Part shown: in pieces, positions 24,584-33,630 of the stretch
Layout of the letters: each line of letters opens with the position of its first letter
How positions within the stretch are numbered: the first letter of the stretch is position 1
From: Pedobacter nototheniae
GTDB lineage: Bacteria > Bacteroidota > Bacteroidia > Sphingobacteriales > Sphingobacteriaceae
Assembly (NCBI RefSeq): GCF_004335085.1
Contig: NZ_RQRS01000012.1
Span: forward strand, 1-64,000
Direction of reading: 5' to 3'
DNA: 64,000 nt
Notes under the pieces: model-generated
The model's database searches: none
The model's input: only the letters and a program-made list of their open reading frames with translations
Told to the model about the DNA's origin: nothing
Program-made: the position numbers and the translations under genes

Positions 24584-25630
24584 ATGATAGCTGCAAAAGG
24601 ATACGCTGTACACAGCCAAACTGATAAATTGGCTCCATGGAATTTCGAAAGAAGAAACGTTGGACCTAAAGATGTATTAATTGAAATTTTATTTAGCGGA
24701 ATTTGCCACTCAGATATTCACCAGGTAAGAAGTGAGTGGGGACCAGCTAAATATCCAATGGTACCGGGCCATGAAATTGTAGGGCGCATTACCGAAGTTG
24801 GATCTGAAGTATCTAAGTTTAAAGTTGGCGATCTTGCTGGTATTGGCTGTATGGTTGATAGTTGTAAAGAATGCCCAACCTGCAAAGGCGGACAAGAGCA
24901 ATTTTGCGAAAAAGGAGAAACCGTATGGACATATAACAGTGTTGAACGTGATAAAGTTACTCCAACTTATGGCGGTTACTCAAACAAAATTGTTTGTACA
25001 GAAGAGTTTGTTGTAAAAGTATCTGATAAATTGCCTTTAAGTGGTGTAGCGCCTTTATTATGTGCTGGTATTACCACGTATTCGCCAATTAAAAGATGGG
25101 GAATTAAAGCTGGTCACAAAGTTGCCATTCTAGGTTTAGGTGGTTTAGGCCACATGGCTGTTAAATTTGCTGTGGCATTTGGTGCTGAGGTTACTGTTTT
25201 AAGTACTTCGCCATCAAAAGAGCAAGATGCTAAAAAATTGGGTGCACATAATTTTGTGGTAACTAAAAATCCTGATGAATTGAAAAAATACACAAAGTAT
25301 TTCGATTATATTTTGGATTCAGTTTCTGCACCGCACGATTACGAGATGTATTTCAAATTATTAAATGTAAACGGCGTTCACATTTGTGTGGGGATTCCAC
25401 CTGTGCCAATTCAATTCCCAGGTTCAGCTTTAATGAGTGGTAACAGAGCGCTAACGGCATCAAGTATTGGTGGTGTTGAGGAAACTCAGGAAATGCTTGA
25501 TTATTGCGCTGAGCATGGCATTGTTTCTGATGTTGAAGTGATTAATATTAATTACGTAAACGAAGCTTACGAAAGAGTTTTAAATAGCGATGTGAAATAT
25601 CGTTTCGTTATTGATATGGCTACAGTTTAA
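24584..25630 (+). CDS. Zinc-dependent NAD(P) alcohol dehydrogenase
   Basis: A 348-residue medium-chain alcohol dehydrogenase that interconverts alcohols and aldehydes. The catalytic zinc ligands are in GICHSDIHQ (Cys, near residue 44) and PGHEIVGRI (His-Glu), and the structural zinc Cys set is in CKECPTCKGGQEQFC. The cofactor glycine motif GLGGLGHMAVKF follows. It resembles the YahK/cinnamyl-alcohol-type subgroup, which usually prefers NADPH. It is monocistronic, with its own -7 box and a terminator after the stop. Confidence 0.92.
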   Translation: MIAAKGYAVHSQTDKLAPWNFERRNVGPKDVLIEILFSGICHSDIHQVRSEWGPAKYPMVPGHEIVGRITEVGSEVSKFKVGDLAGIGCMVDSCKECPTCKGGQEQFCEKGETVWTYNSVERDKVTPTYGGYSNKIVCTEEFVVKVSDKLPLSGVAPLLCAGITTYSPIKRWGIKAGHKVAILGLGGLGHMAVKFAVAFGAEVTVLSTSPSKEQDAKKLGAHNFVVTKNPDELKKYTKYFDYILDSVSAPHDYEMYFKLLNVNGVHICVGIPPVPIQFPGSALMSGNRALTASSIGGVEETQEMLDYCAEHGIVSDVEVININYVNEAYERVLNSDVKYRFVIDMATV

Positions 25631-25649
25631 TTTAGTTATACCAATAAAT

Positions 25650-25675
25650 AAAGGCGAGCTATTTGGCTCGCCTTT
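25650..25675. terminator. Bidirectional terminator
   Basis: aaaggcgagc (25650-25659) pairs with gctcgccttt (25666-25675), 10 bp with no mismatch and a 6-nt loop. It lies between two convergent genes, two bases from the end of the next one. Confidence 0.85.
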
Positions 25676-25676
25676 A

Positions 25677-26372
25677 TTATTTAACATTTATTTGATTAAT
25701 ATTTCTATCCAATCTATCAAATATTACCTTTTCTGGCTCGTAATCATGATTTGGTTTCCAATGTTGTTCTGTTTGAACTAACTGACCTTTAATAATTGTT
25801 TCTGAGTTTAACAAAATACCTTTTCTGTTATCTTCCGATGGATTAAACGACTTTACTTTGCCTAGGTAAGTCTCTATCATTTTAGGGATTTGATTAAAAC
25901 TTCTAGTTTCATCGTCAATCACAATTTTACTTGTATTTTTTATTGTGTTTGGAAAAAGCCTATTAAGCCACCATGGGTTTTTTGATACAGTTTGAACGGG
26001 TGGTTTTGTCAAATGAAAGATATATTGTGCTCGATCATCACTATTATAGTTTCTGAAAATTACGGTTTCGATAGTTTCCCAGGAAATTAATTGAGTAATA
26101 TCAAAAAGAGGTATTTTATAAAGAATGCCATTTTGATCAAAGGATAAGCTTCTTTGTTGTTCAGCTTGCTTGTTTACTGTTTTTTCGGAAATGCTAAACC
26201 CGAATACTAAATCATAAAGTATTAACGAAGGGACCAAGAAAAAAAGTACCGATACGAAGTAAGCCCCAATAATTTTAACTTCTTTCCAAATCATAAAAAT
26301 CGTTAAACCTAAGCCAACTAATATGAAAAGGATAAGAATTAATTTAATGATTAAGAGCGGATTTATTTTCAT
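25677..26372 (-). CDS. Unrecognised membrane protein with two N-terminal helices
   Basis: A 231-residue protein. Residues ~5-30 (LLIIKLILILFILVGLGLTI) and ~38-60 form two transmembrane helices. The rest is a soluble strand-rich domain of about 150 residues with SFDQNGILYKIPLF and ISWETIETVIF, a pattern reminiscent of PH-like domains in bacterial membrane proteins (DUF2982/YcxB-like), which I cannot confirm. It would face the cytosol. Nothing in the surroundings helps; it is followed by a terminator shared with the dehydrogenase gene. Confidence 0.6.
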   Translation of the reverse strand: MKINPLLIIKLILILFILVGLGLTIFMIWKEVKIIGAYFVSVLFFLVPSLILYDLVFGFSISEKTVNKQAEQQRSLSFDQNGILYKIPLFDITQLISWETIETVIFRNYNSDDRAQYIFHLTKPPVQTVSKNPWWLNRLFPNTIKNTSKIVIDDETRSFNQIPKMIETYLGKVKSFNPSEDNRKGILLNSETIIKGQLVQTEQHWKPNHDYEPEKVIFDRLDRNINQINVK

Positions 26373-26427
26373 GTTTTAGTATGTGCGCCAGTTTATTAAA
26401 CCGACGCACAACTTTTATGTTTTAAGT

Positions 26428-28026
26428 TTATTTGTAAGTAGCTGCTAATTTTAAAGCATTGTAAGCATTTACAATACCACCGCTAATACATAAATCAGAG
26501 AAAGGAACTGAAACTTTTGGAGCATCATCTCCTTCACCTTTTTTGTATTCAACATTGTGGTTAACCTTTACAACAGATTTAACAATAATTTCTTTTACCT
26601 GCGCAGCTGTTAATTTTGGATAGTATGAACGAATTAAACCAGCTAATCCCGCAACAACAGGAGAGGCCATACTTGTACCATCCAAATATTTGTATTTAGA
26701 ACCAGGTACTGTTGAATAAATTTGTACACCTGGAGCAAAAACATCAACCTGTGTTTTACCAAAGTTTGAGAAACTCGCTTTTAAAGTTTCGTCATCTTTT
26801 AAGCCAGAAGCACCAACAGTAATCCACGAAGCAATGGTTTTAGCATCTAAATCTTTATGGTTAGGGAAATTATTTTCGGTATCAATGTCTTTATTTTCGT
26901 TTCCAGCCGCCTGAACAATTAATACATCTTTTGATACCGCGTATTTCATTGCCTCATTAACTATGGCTTTATCCCAGCTATATGCTTTACCAAAGCTCAT
27001 ATTAATAACTTTTGCGCCATTATCAACCGCATAACGGATTGCATTTGCAACGTCTTTATCACGCTCATCGCCATTTGGTGTACAACGTACGCCCATAATT
27101 GCAACATTATCTGCAACGCCTAAAATGCCCAGGTTGTTGGTTCTATCGGCAGCAATAATACCTGCAACATGAGAACCGTGCATTGCATCAGGACCCGCTA
27201 CATCATTGTTTCCATAAAATTTCTCTTTATTATTGTTTGGATCATCTCCTACAATACTGCGTGGATCATAATCTAAATTTAAATTATAACTAACTTGTCT
27301 GTTGTAATAATCGAAACCTTCTTTAATTTGATCTTCATAAAAATCTTTAAAAGACATATCCTTTAATGGGGCAGCAAGTGCAGATTGAAGTCTACCCTCA
27401 ATCTCTGTAGTTGGCTTATAGTTTGCAAAATCCTCTGCAGTTGGGTTTTCTTTACCCATTTTCTTTACCAGGTTATCAAGCGCATTTTTAAAACCAGAAA
27501 GTCCGGCAAGGTTCGCTTTTGCTTCGCCTAATTGTTTCTCTAAATCGGCTCTGCGAGCTTTAAAAACTTCAAAGTCTTTTTTGTCCTTTTCGGCAACATT
27601 TGCATCGGTAATATTTGCAAACCTGGCTTGGTCGCGACGAACTAATCGTGTTAATTCAAGGGTTTCGAAATTTACGGATCCTTTTGGTCCACCAATAAAA
27701 TTCCATCCGTTAACGTCATCGATGTAACCATTTTTGTCATCATCAATTCCATTACCAGGAATTTCCTTTGTATTTACCCACATAATTCTCTTCAAATCTT
27801 CGTGCTGCGCATCAACACCACCATCATTTACTGCAACAATAACTTTGGTTGATTTTTTACCCTTAAGAAGTTCTTTATAGGCTTTATCTGTACTAATACC
27901 GAAAATTGTATCCGTTTTAAGATCAAGATTTTGCCAGTTTGGTCTTTGTTGAGCCATTCCTAAAAAAGGTACGGCGCCAATCGCTGCAACAGTGAAGAGC
28001 GATTTTAAAAAATTATTCTTATTCAT
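26428..28026 (-). CDS. Exported subtilisin-like serine peptidase (S8)
   Basis: A 532-residue secreted protease. MNKNNFLKSLFTVAAIGAVP is the start of a signal peptide cut near AQQ. The triad is Asp68 (VAVNDGGVD), His283 (MHGSHVAG) and Ser452 (DGTSMASP), with the oxyanion Asn376 in AAGN. Normal subtilisins have about 30 residues between Asp and His. Here there are about 215, and the extra part (residues ~120-270) is highly charged and helix-forming. Asp68 lies in an N-D-G-G context, not the common D-T/S-G. There is no obvious C-terminal sorting domain. Related proteins in Bacteroidota act in the periplasm or outside the cell; the substrate is unknown. Confidence 0.9.
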   Translation of the reverse strand: MNKNNFLKSLFTVAAIGAVPFLGMAQQRPNWQNLDLKTDTIFGISTDKAYKELLKGKKSTKVIVAVNDGGVDAQHEDLKRIMWVNTKEIPGNGIDDDKNGYIDDVNGWNFIGGPKGSVNFETLELTRLVRRDQARFANITDANVAEKDKKDFEVFKARRADLEKQLGEAKANLAGLSGFKNALDNLVKKMGKENPTAEDFANYKPTTEIEGRLQSALAAPLKDMSFKDFYEDQIKEGFDYYNRQVSYNLNLDYDPRSIVGDDPNNNKEKFYGNNDVAGPDAMHGSHVAGIIAADRTNNLGILGVADNVAIMGVRCTPNGDERDKDVANAIRYAVDNGAKVINMSFGKAYSWDKAIVNEAMKYAVSKDVLIVQAAGNENKDIDTENNFPNHKDLDAKTIASWITVGASGLKDDETLKASFSNFGKTQVDVFAPGVQIYSTVPGSKYKYLDGTSMASPVVAGLAGLIRSYYPKLTAAQVKEIIVKSVVKVNHNVEYKKGEGDDAPKVSVPFSDLCISGGIVNAYNALKLAATYK

Positions 28027-28136
28027 TTATGTTCTTTTCTATTAAACGTCGAAATATAATTTTAATTTTTTTAAATAGTGAAAATGTATTTAAAAATATG
28101 ATTTGTTTATTTTTAGTAGGAAGAGCGTAAATATAA

Positions 28137-28169
28137 AAAATCCTGAATGCGGTTAGCACTCAGGATTTT
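28137..28169 (-). terminator. Terminator after the DUF4142 gene
   Basis: aaaatcctgaatgc (28137-28150) pairs with gcactcaggatttt (28156-28169) with one G-U-type position, followed on the minus strand by a T run. It ends the minus-strand transcript from 28785. Confidence 0.85.
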
Positions 28170-28188
28170 AGTTTAAGTATTTAATCAA

Positions 28189-28785
28189 TTATTTTAGTGT
28201 AGCAGTAATTTCTTTTGCTTTGGCATCATGTTGTTCAATAACAGCAAGTGTATTTTTAGCCCAGGCTTTAAGCTTAGCGTCTTTATTTAACATACCTTCT
28301 TTAAATAGTACCACGGTTTTATCATGATCGGTAACCATCATATCCATATAATGTTTATCAAAAGCATCACCTTTCATTTTTTTCATTTCATTCAAATGCA
28401 TTTCTTCGTCGGCAGGCAAGCCATCGGGCGTAATAATTTTCTTTTCCTTTGCTAATGCTTTAAGCTCAGTATTAGCTTTGGTATGATCTTGAAGCATGGT
28501 TGCGGCAAAATCCTTAACCGCCTGACTTTTGGCATTTGTTTGGGCAATTTTAGCGGCTTCAATTTCCATTATTCCACCAACTGCAGCTTTTTTAAGGAAA
28601 GTTGCCCCAGCTTCATCCAAACCAGATTCAGTGCTTTCTGAACCACTTACATGTACACCATTTACCATGGTAGTATCGCCTGATACACTGTCTTTTGTCA
28701 TGGATGATTTCTTATCTGCACTTTGGCAGGCCTGAAAGGTTACGGCAAAAGCGAACGCCGTTCCGAGCAAAAATATCTTTTTCAT
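28189..28785 (-). CDS. DUF4142 lipoprotein
   Basis: A 198-residue exported protein: MKKIFLLGTAFAFAVTFQA then Cys (lipobox FQAC), a short Ser/Thr-rich linker and a DUF4142 domain (residues ~60-195). The domain shows AAVGGIMEIEAAKIAQTNA, FAATMLQDHTKANTELK and a HYMDMMVTDHDKTVVLF helix with His residues that suit a four-helix bundle like ferritin-like proteins. Its role is unknown; expression under stress is often reported for the family. It is monocistronic. Confidence 0.85.
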   Translation of the reverse strand: MKKIFLLGTAFAFAVTFQACQSADKKSSMTKDSVSGDTTMVNGVHVSGSESTESGLDEAGATFLKKAAVGGIMEIEAAKIAQTNAKSQAVKDFAATMLQDHTKANTELKALAKEKKIITPDGLPADEEMHLNEMKKMKGDAFDKHYMDMMVTDHDKTVVLFKEGMLNKDAKLKAWAKNTLAVIEQHDAKAKEITATLK

Positions 28786-28839
28786 TTTGATTCGTTTTGA
28801 TGTTTATGGACAACAAGCCATCATGAAAAAGGTTTGCGC

Positions 28840-29280
28840 TTATTCTGCTCCGTATGGATTTTTAACCACAATAGCCATCAATCTCTCAGGATTTTCTATA
28901 GGTTTAAAACCAAATTGCTGATATAAGCCATGCGCATCTAAAGTGCCTAATCTATATGTTCTTAAGTTTTGTAAATCTGGATGAAAGATCATAAAGGACA
29001 TCAACTTTTTCGATAAGCCATTGCCACGATATTCAGTTTCTACATAAACATCGCAAAGCCAGGCAAACGTAGCACTATCCGTTACCCAACGGGCAAAGCC
29101 TACTTGTTTAGCATTGTTGTAAATGCCAAAACATAGTGAGTTTTCTATAGATTTTTTTACCGTTTCTAAGGGAATATTTTTCGCCCAATAAGATTCTTTA
29201 CTCAAATAATGATGAATGGCATTTACATCTAAAAGCTTTTTATCATCAGAAAAGACGAATCCGTTTTCAATTATTTCCAT
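28840..29280 (-). CDS. GNAT-family N-acetyltransferase
   Basis: A 146-residue cytosolic acetyltransferase. The GNAT acetyl-CoA motif A is at DVYVETEYRGNGLSKKLMSF (R/QxxGxG/A, residues ~81-100), and the C-terminal YQQFGFKPIENPER is the usual motif B end. Such proteins acetylate small amines or protein ends with acetyl-CoA. The yajQ gene lies 23 bp downstream on the opposite side of transcription order (yajQ is upstream in the minus direction), so the two are probably one unit. Confidence 0.85.
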   Translation of the reverse strand: MEIIENGFVFSDDKKLLDVNAIHHYLSKESYWAKNIPLETVKKSIENSLCFGIYNNAKQVGFARWVTDSATFAWLCDVYVETEYRGNGLSKKLMSFMIFHPDLQNLRTYRLGTLDAHGLYQQFGFKPIENPERLMAIVVKNPYGAE

Positions 29281-29303
29281 TTGAATTGGTTAGGAAAGAT
29301 ATT

Positions 29304-29795
29304 CTAATTACGCATATTGATGTACTGCAAAGGCTGCCCAAAATCTTCAGTACGGCAAAGGTTAATTACGGCTTGTAAATCATCGATTTTTTTTGCCGTT
29401 ACTCTAACCTGATCATCCATAATTGATGGTTGAACTTTTAATCCGCTAGCTTTAATTTTTGCCACAACTTTTTTTGCTGCTTCTTTATCTAAGCCCTCTT
29501 TAATACTAATTTCCTTACGGATCATATTACCGGATGCTTGGTGTTCATCGCCAAAATCAAGACTTTTCGGATCTAGGTTTTGCTTCATCATTCTTGAAAT
29601 AATAGAACCTTCAATGGCTTTTAAGCGCATATCATCTTCGGTAACGATGGTTACAATGTTTGTTTTTTTATCCAGTTCGATGGTACTTTTAGAACCGTTG
29701 AAATCAAAACGGTTTAAAATTTCCTTTTTGGCATTGTTAATTGCGTTATCAAGGGTTTGGGCATCAACTTTACTTACAATATCAAAAGAAGGCAT
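29304..29795 (-). CDS. yajQ: YajQ-family nucleotide-binding protein
   Basis: A 163-residue UPF0234 (YajQ) protein of two ferredoxin-like domains: SFDIVSKVDAQTLDNAINNA at the start, RFDFNGSKSTIEL, the middle SGNMIRKEISIKEGLDKEAA and QPSIMDDQVRVTAKKIDDLQ near the end. Members bind nucleotides, and cyclic di-GMP has been shown for some. Exact role here is unknown. It is the first gene of the yajQ-GNAT pair. Confidence 0.92.
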   Translation of the reverse strand: MPSFDIVSKVDAQTLDNAINNAKKEILNRFDFNGSKSTIELDKKTNIVTIVTEDDMRLKAIEGSIISRMMKQNLDPKSLDFGDEHQASGNMIRKEISIKEGLDKEAAKKVVAKIKASGLKVQPSIMDDQVRVTAKKIDDLQAVINLCRTEDFGQPLQYINMRN

Positions 29796-29871
29796 GGTTT
29801 TAGCTTTAAAGTAAAAAAATAAGTAGATTTAAGAGAATTTAAATCCATCTCACAAAAAAACGAAAAATATT

Positions 29872-30519
29872 ATGAAAACCACTAAAACCAAGTCTCAAAA
29901 AAAAATAGGTAAGAAAGCTGTAAAAAAGGAATTAGAGCAATCGATAACGAGTCAGTTTTTAGATGTAATAAAGAGTTTAGGGCATGATGTTTCCGATATT
30001 GGTACTGAAGTGGCTAAGGCGAGTAAAAGAGTTGCAAGAAAATTATCCAAAAAGTTTAGCTCAGTAAAAGATGCCGTTGGAGATAAAATAGAAGAATTAA
30101 AACCTGCTGCTAAAAAAGAGAAAAAAGCAATAAAAAAAGCAGCAGATAAAACTGTTAGTAAAGCCAAGAAAACACTAACCAAAGCAGAAAAAACTGCCGA
30201 GAAAGTCGTTAAAAAAGCTGTTTCAAAAGCCAAACCTGTTGTGCAAAGTGTTAAGGTAAAAGCCATTGCGAGTGAGAAAAAAGCTGAAGAAGCTATTTCT
30301 AAACCTGTTGCCAAAATAGCAGCTGCAACAAAAAAAACAGTTAATGATGCTGTTGCCAAAGCTGCTCCAGTAAAAAAGGCTGTTGTTAAAGCAGTGGCCC
30401 AAACATCAAAAGCTGCTGCCGTTAAACCAGCAGTTGTTAAGACTGTGCCATCTCCAAAGCCTGCTGCAAAAACTACAGCTACGGTTAAGAGAACAACCAA
30501 AACAGCGGATAAAAAATAG
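29872..30519 (+). CDS. Lysine/alanine-rich histone-H1-like protein
   Basis: A 215-residue very basic protein. The first ~70 residues include a short folded head (SITSQFLDVIKSLGHDVSDI, then KRVARKLSKKF), and the rest is a low-complexity KKA/AKK/PAK-rich tail like eukaryotic H1 C termini and AlgP-type proteins. It should bind DNA or another polyanion. The long tail is open on the opposite strand as well, which is an artefact of the composition. A terminator and ppk1 follow. Lysine-rich proteins are natural partners for polyphosphate, but a link is an inference from position only. Confidence 0.75.
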   Translation: MKTTKTKSQKKIGKKAVKKELEQSITSQFLDVIKSLGHDVSDIGTEVAKASKRVARKLSKKFSSVKDAVGDKIEELKPAAKKEKKAIKKAADKTVSKAKKTLTKAEKTAEKVVKKAVSKAKPVVQSVKVKAIASEKKAEEAISKPVAKIAAATKKTVNDAVAKAAPVKKAVVKAVAQTSKAAAVKPAVVKTVPSPKPAAKTTATVKRTTKTADKK

Positions 30520-30584
30520 ATATGTTAATATTAATCTGTAGATGAATTAACATCTATTTAACAAATTAATGTGCAGCTTTGAAC

Positions 30585-30612
30585 ATCCCTGTTTATGCAG
30601 GGATTTTTATTT
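30585..30612 (+). terminator. Terminator between the basic protein gene and ppk1
   Basis: atccctg (30585-30591) pairs with cagggat (30598-30604), followed by a run of T. The 7-bp stem is short. ppk1 starts at 30619, so read-through is likely and could supply ppk1. Confidence 0.65.
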
Positions 30613-30618
30613 TTTTAA

Positions 30619-32676
30619 ATGAGCAAAAAGAGGATACCATTTTTTAATCGCGAAATCAGTTGGTTATATTTTAATGAACGAGTACTGCAAGAAGCAGCAG
30701 ATGAAAGTGTGCCGCTGATTGAACGAATAAAATTTCTTTCTATATTTTCTTCCAATCTGGAAGAGTTTTACCGTGTGCGTGTAGCCACCATGACCCGGTT
30801 AACAAATTTAAATGAAAAGGCAAAAGCGCTACTTGGCTTTAATCCGAGGAAAATTCTCAATGAAATTAAAAATATTGTTGTAAAGCAAGAACGTAGGTTT
30901 GACCAGCTTTTCCAAGCAACATTAATAAACGAACTGGCTCAAAATCGTATTTTTATTTTAAACGATACACAGCTTAACGTAAGCAGAGGGGAGTTTGTGA
31001 GAAATCATTTTAGGGATAAAATCTTATCCAATTTAGTACCTATAATGTTGGATATGGATAAACCTTTTCCAGAGTTAAAAGATCGATATTTATACTTTTT
31101 TGTAAAACTTTCCCGCAAGGATAATAAGATAAAAGAAAAGTATGCGCTAATCGAAATTCCACCAAGTTTGCCTCGATTTTTAGTTTTGCCTGAAACGAAT
31201 GGATTAAAGTTTATTATTCTGGCAGAAGATATTATCCGTTATTGTTTGGACGACATTTTTTATGTTTTTACTTATGATAATCTCGAGGCTTATTCTATTC
31301 AGTTAACACGAGACGCCGAACTGGATATTGATAAAAATATCAACGATAAATTTATTGAAGACCTAAAAACCAGTTTAGAGAAACGGAAAAAAGGTAAACC
31401 AATGCGTTTGCTATATGATTCTGCAATGCCCTTAAATATGTTAACGGTATTGGTTAATAAACTTAAACTTGAGGCAGAAAGTTTAATTCCTGGTAATAGG
31501 TACCATAAATTTGGCGATTTTATAGCCTTTCCAAATGTAGGTGGTAAGGAATTGGAATATGCACCAAATGTGCCTTTAAAGGTGCATGGACTGCATAGAA
31601 CCGAAAGTATTTTTAATAAAATTGCGCACCGCGATTATCTGGTAAATTTACCTTATCAATCTTACGATTACATTATTCTTTTTCTCCGGGAAGCGGCAAT
31701 AGATCCAAAGGTTACTGAAATACAAATAACACTATATCGTCTGGCAGAGAATTCTAAAGTAATAAATGCGCTTATAAATGCGGCTAAAAACGGTAAAAGT
31801 GTTTCTGTTTTATTAGAGCTTAAAGCACGTTTTGATGAACAGGCCAATATATTTTGGACTAGTCGTTTAATGGAAGAAGGCGTTAAGGTAAATTACGGTT
31901 TAACAGATTATAAAGTCCATTCAAAAATCTGTTTGGTTAAACGAATGGAAAAAGATAAACCAGTTTATTATGCAAACTTGGCTACAGGTAATTTTAATGA
32001 AAAAACCGCTGGTTTGTATTGTGATCACAGTATTTTTACCTCTAAAAAGGAAATTACCAACGATTTGGTTAAACTTTTTGACGCCTTGAATAAACGCACC
32101 GTTACAAAAGGTTTTAAGCACTTAATTGTTTCTCCGTTAGAAAGCAGATCAAAGCTTGTTAATTTTATAAACCGAGAAATACGCAATGCTAAACAAGGTA
32201 AATTGGCTTATATTTTATTAAAGGTAAACAGTTTAGCCGATGAAGGGATTATTACAAAACTTTATGAGGCAAGTAACGCCGGAGTTAAAATCCAATTAAT
32301 TATAAGAGGGATTTGTTGTTTAGTGCCAGGCGTTAAAGGTTTTAGCGAAAATATTACCGCAGTTAGCATCATTGATAAATTTTTGGAGCATGCCCGTGTT
32401 TATATTTTTAGCAACAACGGTAAAAACGACATGTATCTTTCTTCTGCCGATTTAATGAGTAGAAATATAGACCATAGGGTAGAAGTTGGCTTTCCGGTAC
32501 TCGATGCTGACGTTAAGCAAGAGCTTCAGGATATTATCGATTTGCAGTTACAGGACAACACCAAATCGCGTCAAATTAATTCATTAAACAATAATAAATA
32601 TCATAAAAACAGACTGAGTAAAAAAATACGGGCGCAAGTTGATATTTATAACTATCTAAAAACCAAGCATCAATAA
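30619..32676 (+). CDS. ppk1: Polyphosphate kinase 1
   Basis: A 685-residue PPK1, which makes long-chain polyphosphate reversibly from ATP at the inner face of the membrane. The four-domain plan is complete: FFNREISWLYFNERVLQEA at the N terminus, CHAD-like helical domain, then two PLD-like catalytic domains. The autophosphorylated His434 is in VHSKICLVKR (equivalent to E. coli His435), and His591 in EHARVYIF matches E. coli His592. It is followed after one base by ppx, forming a classic ppk-ppx operon. Confidence 0.96.
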   Translation: MSKKRIPFFNREISWLYFNERVLQEAADESVPLIERIKFLSIFSSNLEEFYRVRVATMTRLTNLNEKAKALLGFNPRKILNEIKNIVVKQERRFDQLFQATLINELAQNRIFILNDTQLNVSRGEFVRNHFRDKILSNLVPIMLDMDKPFPELKDRYLYFFVKLSRKDNKIKEKYALIEIPPSLPRFLVLPETNGLKFIILAEDIIRYCLDDIFYVFTYDNLEAYSIQLTRDAELDIDKNINDKFIEDLKTSLEKRKKGKPMRLLYDSAMPLNMLTVLVNKLKLEAESLIPGNRYHKFGDFIAFPNVGGKELEYAPNVPLKVHGLHRTESIFNKIAHRDYLVNLPYQSYDYIILFLREAAIDPKVTEIQITLYRLAENSKVINALINAAKNGKSVSVLLELKARFDEQANIFWTSRLMEEGVKVNYGLTDYKVHSKICLVKRMEKDKPVYYANLATGNFNEKTAGLYCDHSIFTSKKEITNDLVKLFDALNKRTVTKGFKHLIVSPLESRSKLVNFINREIRNAKQGKLAYILLKVNSLADEGIITKLYEASNAGVKIQLIIRGICCLVPGVKGFSENITAVSIIDKFLEHARVYIFSNNGKNDMYLSSADLMSRNIDHRVEVGFPVLDADVKQELQDIIDLQLQDNTKSRQINSLNNNKYHKNRLSKKIRAQVDIYNYLKTKHQ

Positions 32677-32677
32677 T

Positions 32678-33568
32678 ATGTTACGATACGCTGCCATAGA
32701 TATCGGTTCGAATGCCGTGAGGTTACTCATAGCCGATATCAGTAAACAAGATGGAAAATATAAATACAAGAAGAATACCTTAATTAGAGTGCCATTACGG
32801 TTAGGAGATGATGCTTTTTTAAATCAAAATATATCTGCTAGAAAATCATCAGAATTGGTGAAAACAATGATGGCTTTTAAAAATCTGATGGACGTTTATA
32901 ACGTTTCAGAATATTTAGCATGTGCCACTTCAGCTATGCGTGAGGCGAAAAATGGCGCCGAAATTGTAAAACTTATTAAAGCTGAAACAGACCTTACATT
33001 AGAGATTATTGAAGGACAAAGAGAAGCAAATATCATTTATGCAAATCATATTGAAGAAGAATTAGACGAGAATAAAACCTATTTATATATTGATGTGGGT
33101 GGTGGTAGCACTGAACTTTCTGTATTTGTAAAAGGTGTGCCAGAAGCATCAAGATCATTTAACATTGGCACCATTCGCATGCTTGATAACCAGGATAAAG
33201 AAGAAACCTGGGAGGAAATGAAGGTTTGGGTTAAAGAAAATACAAAGGCTTATAAGCAACTTGCTGGAATTGGAACTGGTGGAAATATTAACAAACTTTT
33301 TCGCATGTCTGATGAAAAAGATAATGCGCCATTATCACTTCAAAAGTTAAATGCAATGTACAATCGTTTAACAAGTTACTCTTTAAAAGAACGTATAAAT
33401 GATTTAGGTTTAAATCCTGATCGTGCAGATGTAATTATTCCTGCTTGCGAAATTTATTTAACCTTAATGAAATGGACAGGAATTAAGCAAATTTATGTGC
33501 CTAAGGTTGGAATGGCTGATGGTATTATAAAGTTATTAATTGAAGAGAATTTAGGTGGTTTGGAGTAG
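32678..33568 (+). CDS. ppx: Exopolyphosphatase (Ppx/GppA family)
   Basis: A 296-residue protein of the actin-like ATPase/Ppx-GppA fold, releasing phosphate from polyphosphate ends or from pppGpp. Visible are AAIDIGSNAVRLLIADI (phosphate loop 1), LACATSAMREAKN, the EGQREANI catalytic Glu region and DVGGGSTELSVF (phosphate loop 2). It is a short form lacking the C-terminal domains of E. coli PPX, common in Bacteroidota. It starts one base after ppk1, so synthesis and breakdown enzymes are made together. Confidence 0.93.
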   Translation: MLRYAAIDIGSNAVRLLIADISKQDGKYKYKKNTLIRVPLRLGDDAFLNQNISARKSSELVKTMMAFKNLMDVYNVSEYLACATSAMREAKNGAEIVKLIKAETDLTLEIIEGQREANIIYANHIEEELDENKTYLYIDVGGGSTELSVFVKGVPEASRSFNIGTIRMLDNQDKEETWEEMKVWVKENTKAYKQLAGIGTGGNINKLFRMSDEKDNAPLSLQKLNAMYNRLTSYSLKERINDLGLNPDRADVIIPACEIYLTLMKWTGIKQIYVPKVGMADGIIKLLIEENLGGLE

Positions 33569-33593
33569 CCTTTAAACCCATTTATCTTATAGC

Positions 33594-33625
33594 AAACGGA
33601 ATGCGCTTCGATCGCCATTCCGTTT
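33594..33625. terminator. Bidirectional terminator after ppx
   Basis: aaacggaatg (33594-33603) pairs with cattccgttt (33616-33625), with A/T runs on both sides, between convergent ppx and the ankyrin gene. Confidence 0.8.
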
Positions 33626-33630
33626 TTAGA

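Noticed and set aside
29952..30500. Minus-strand 182-codon frame opposite the lysine-rich gene
   Set aside because: Artefact of the low-complexity KKA-rich coding sequence, which gives stop-free antisense reading.
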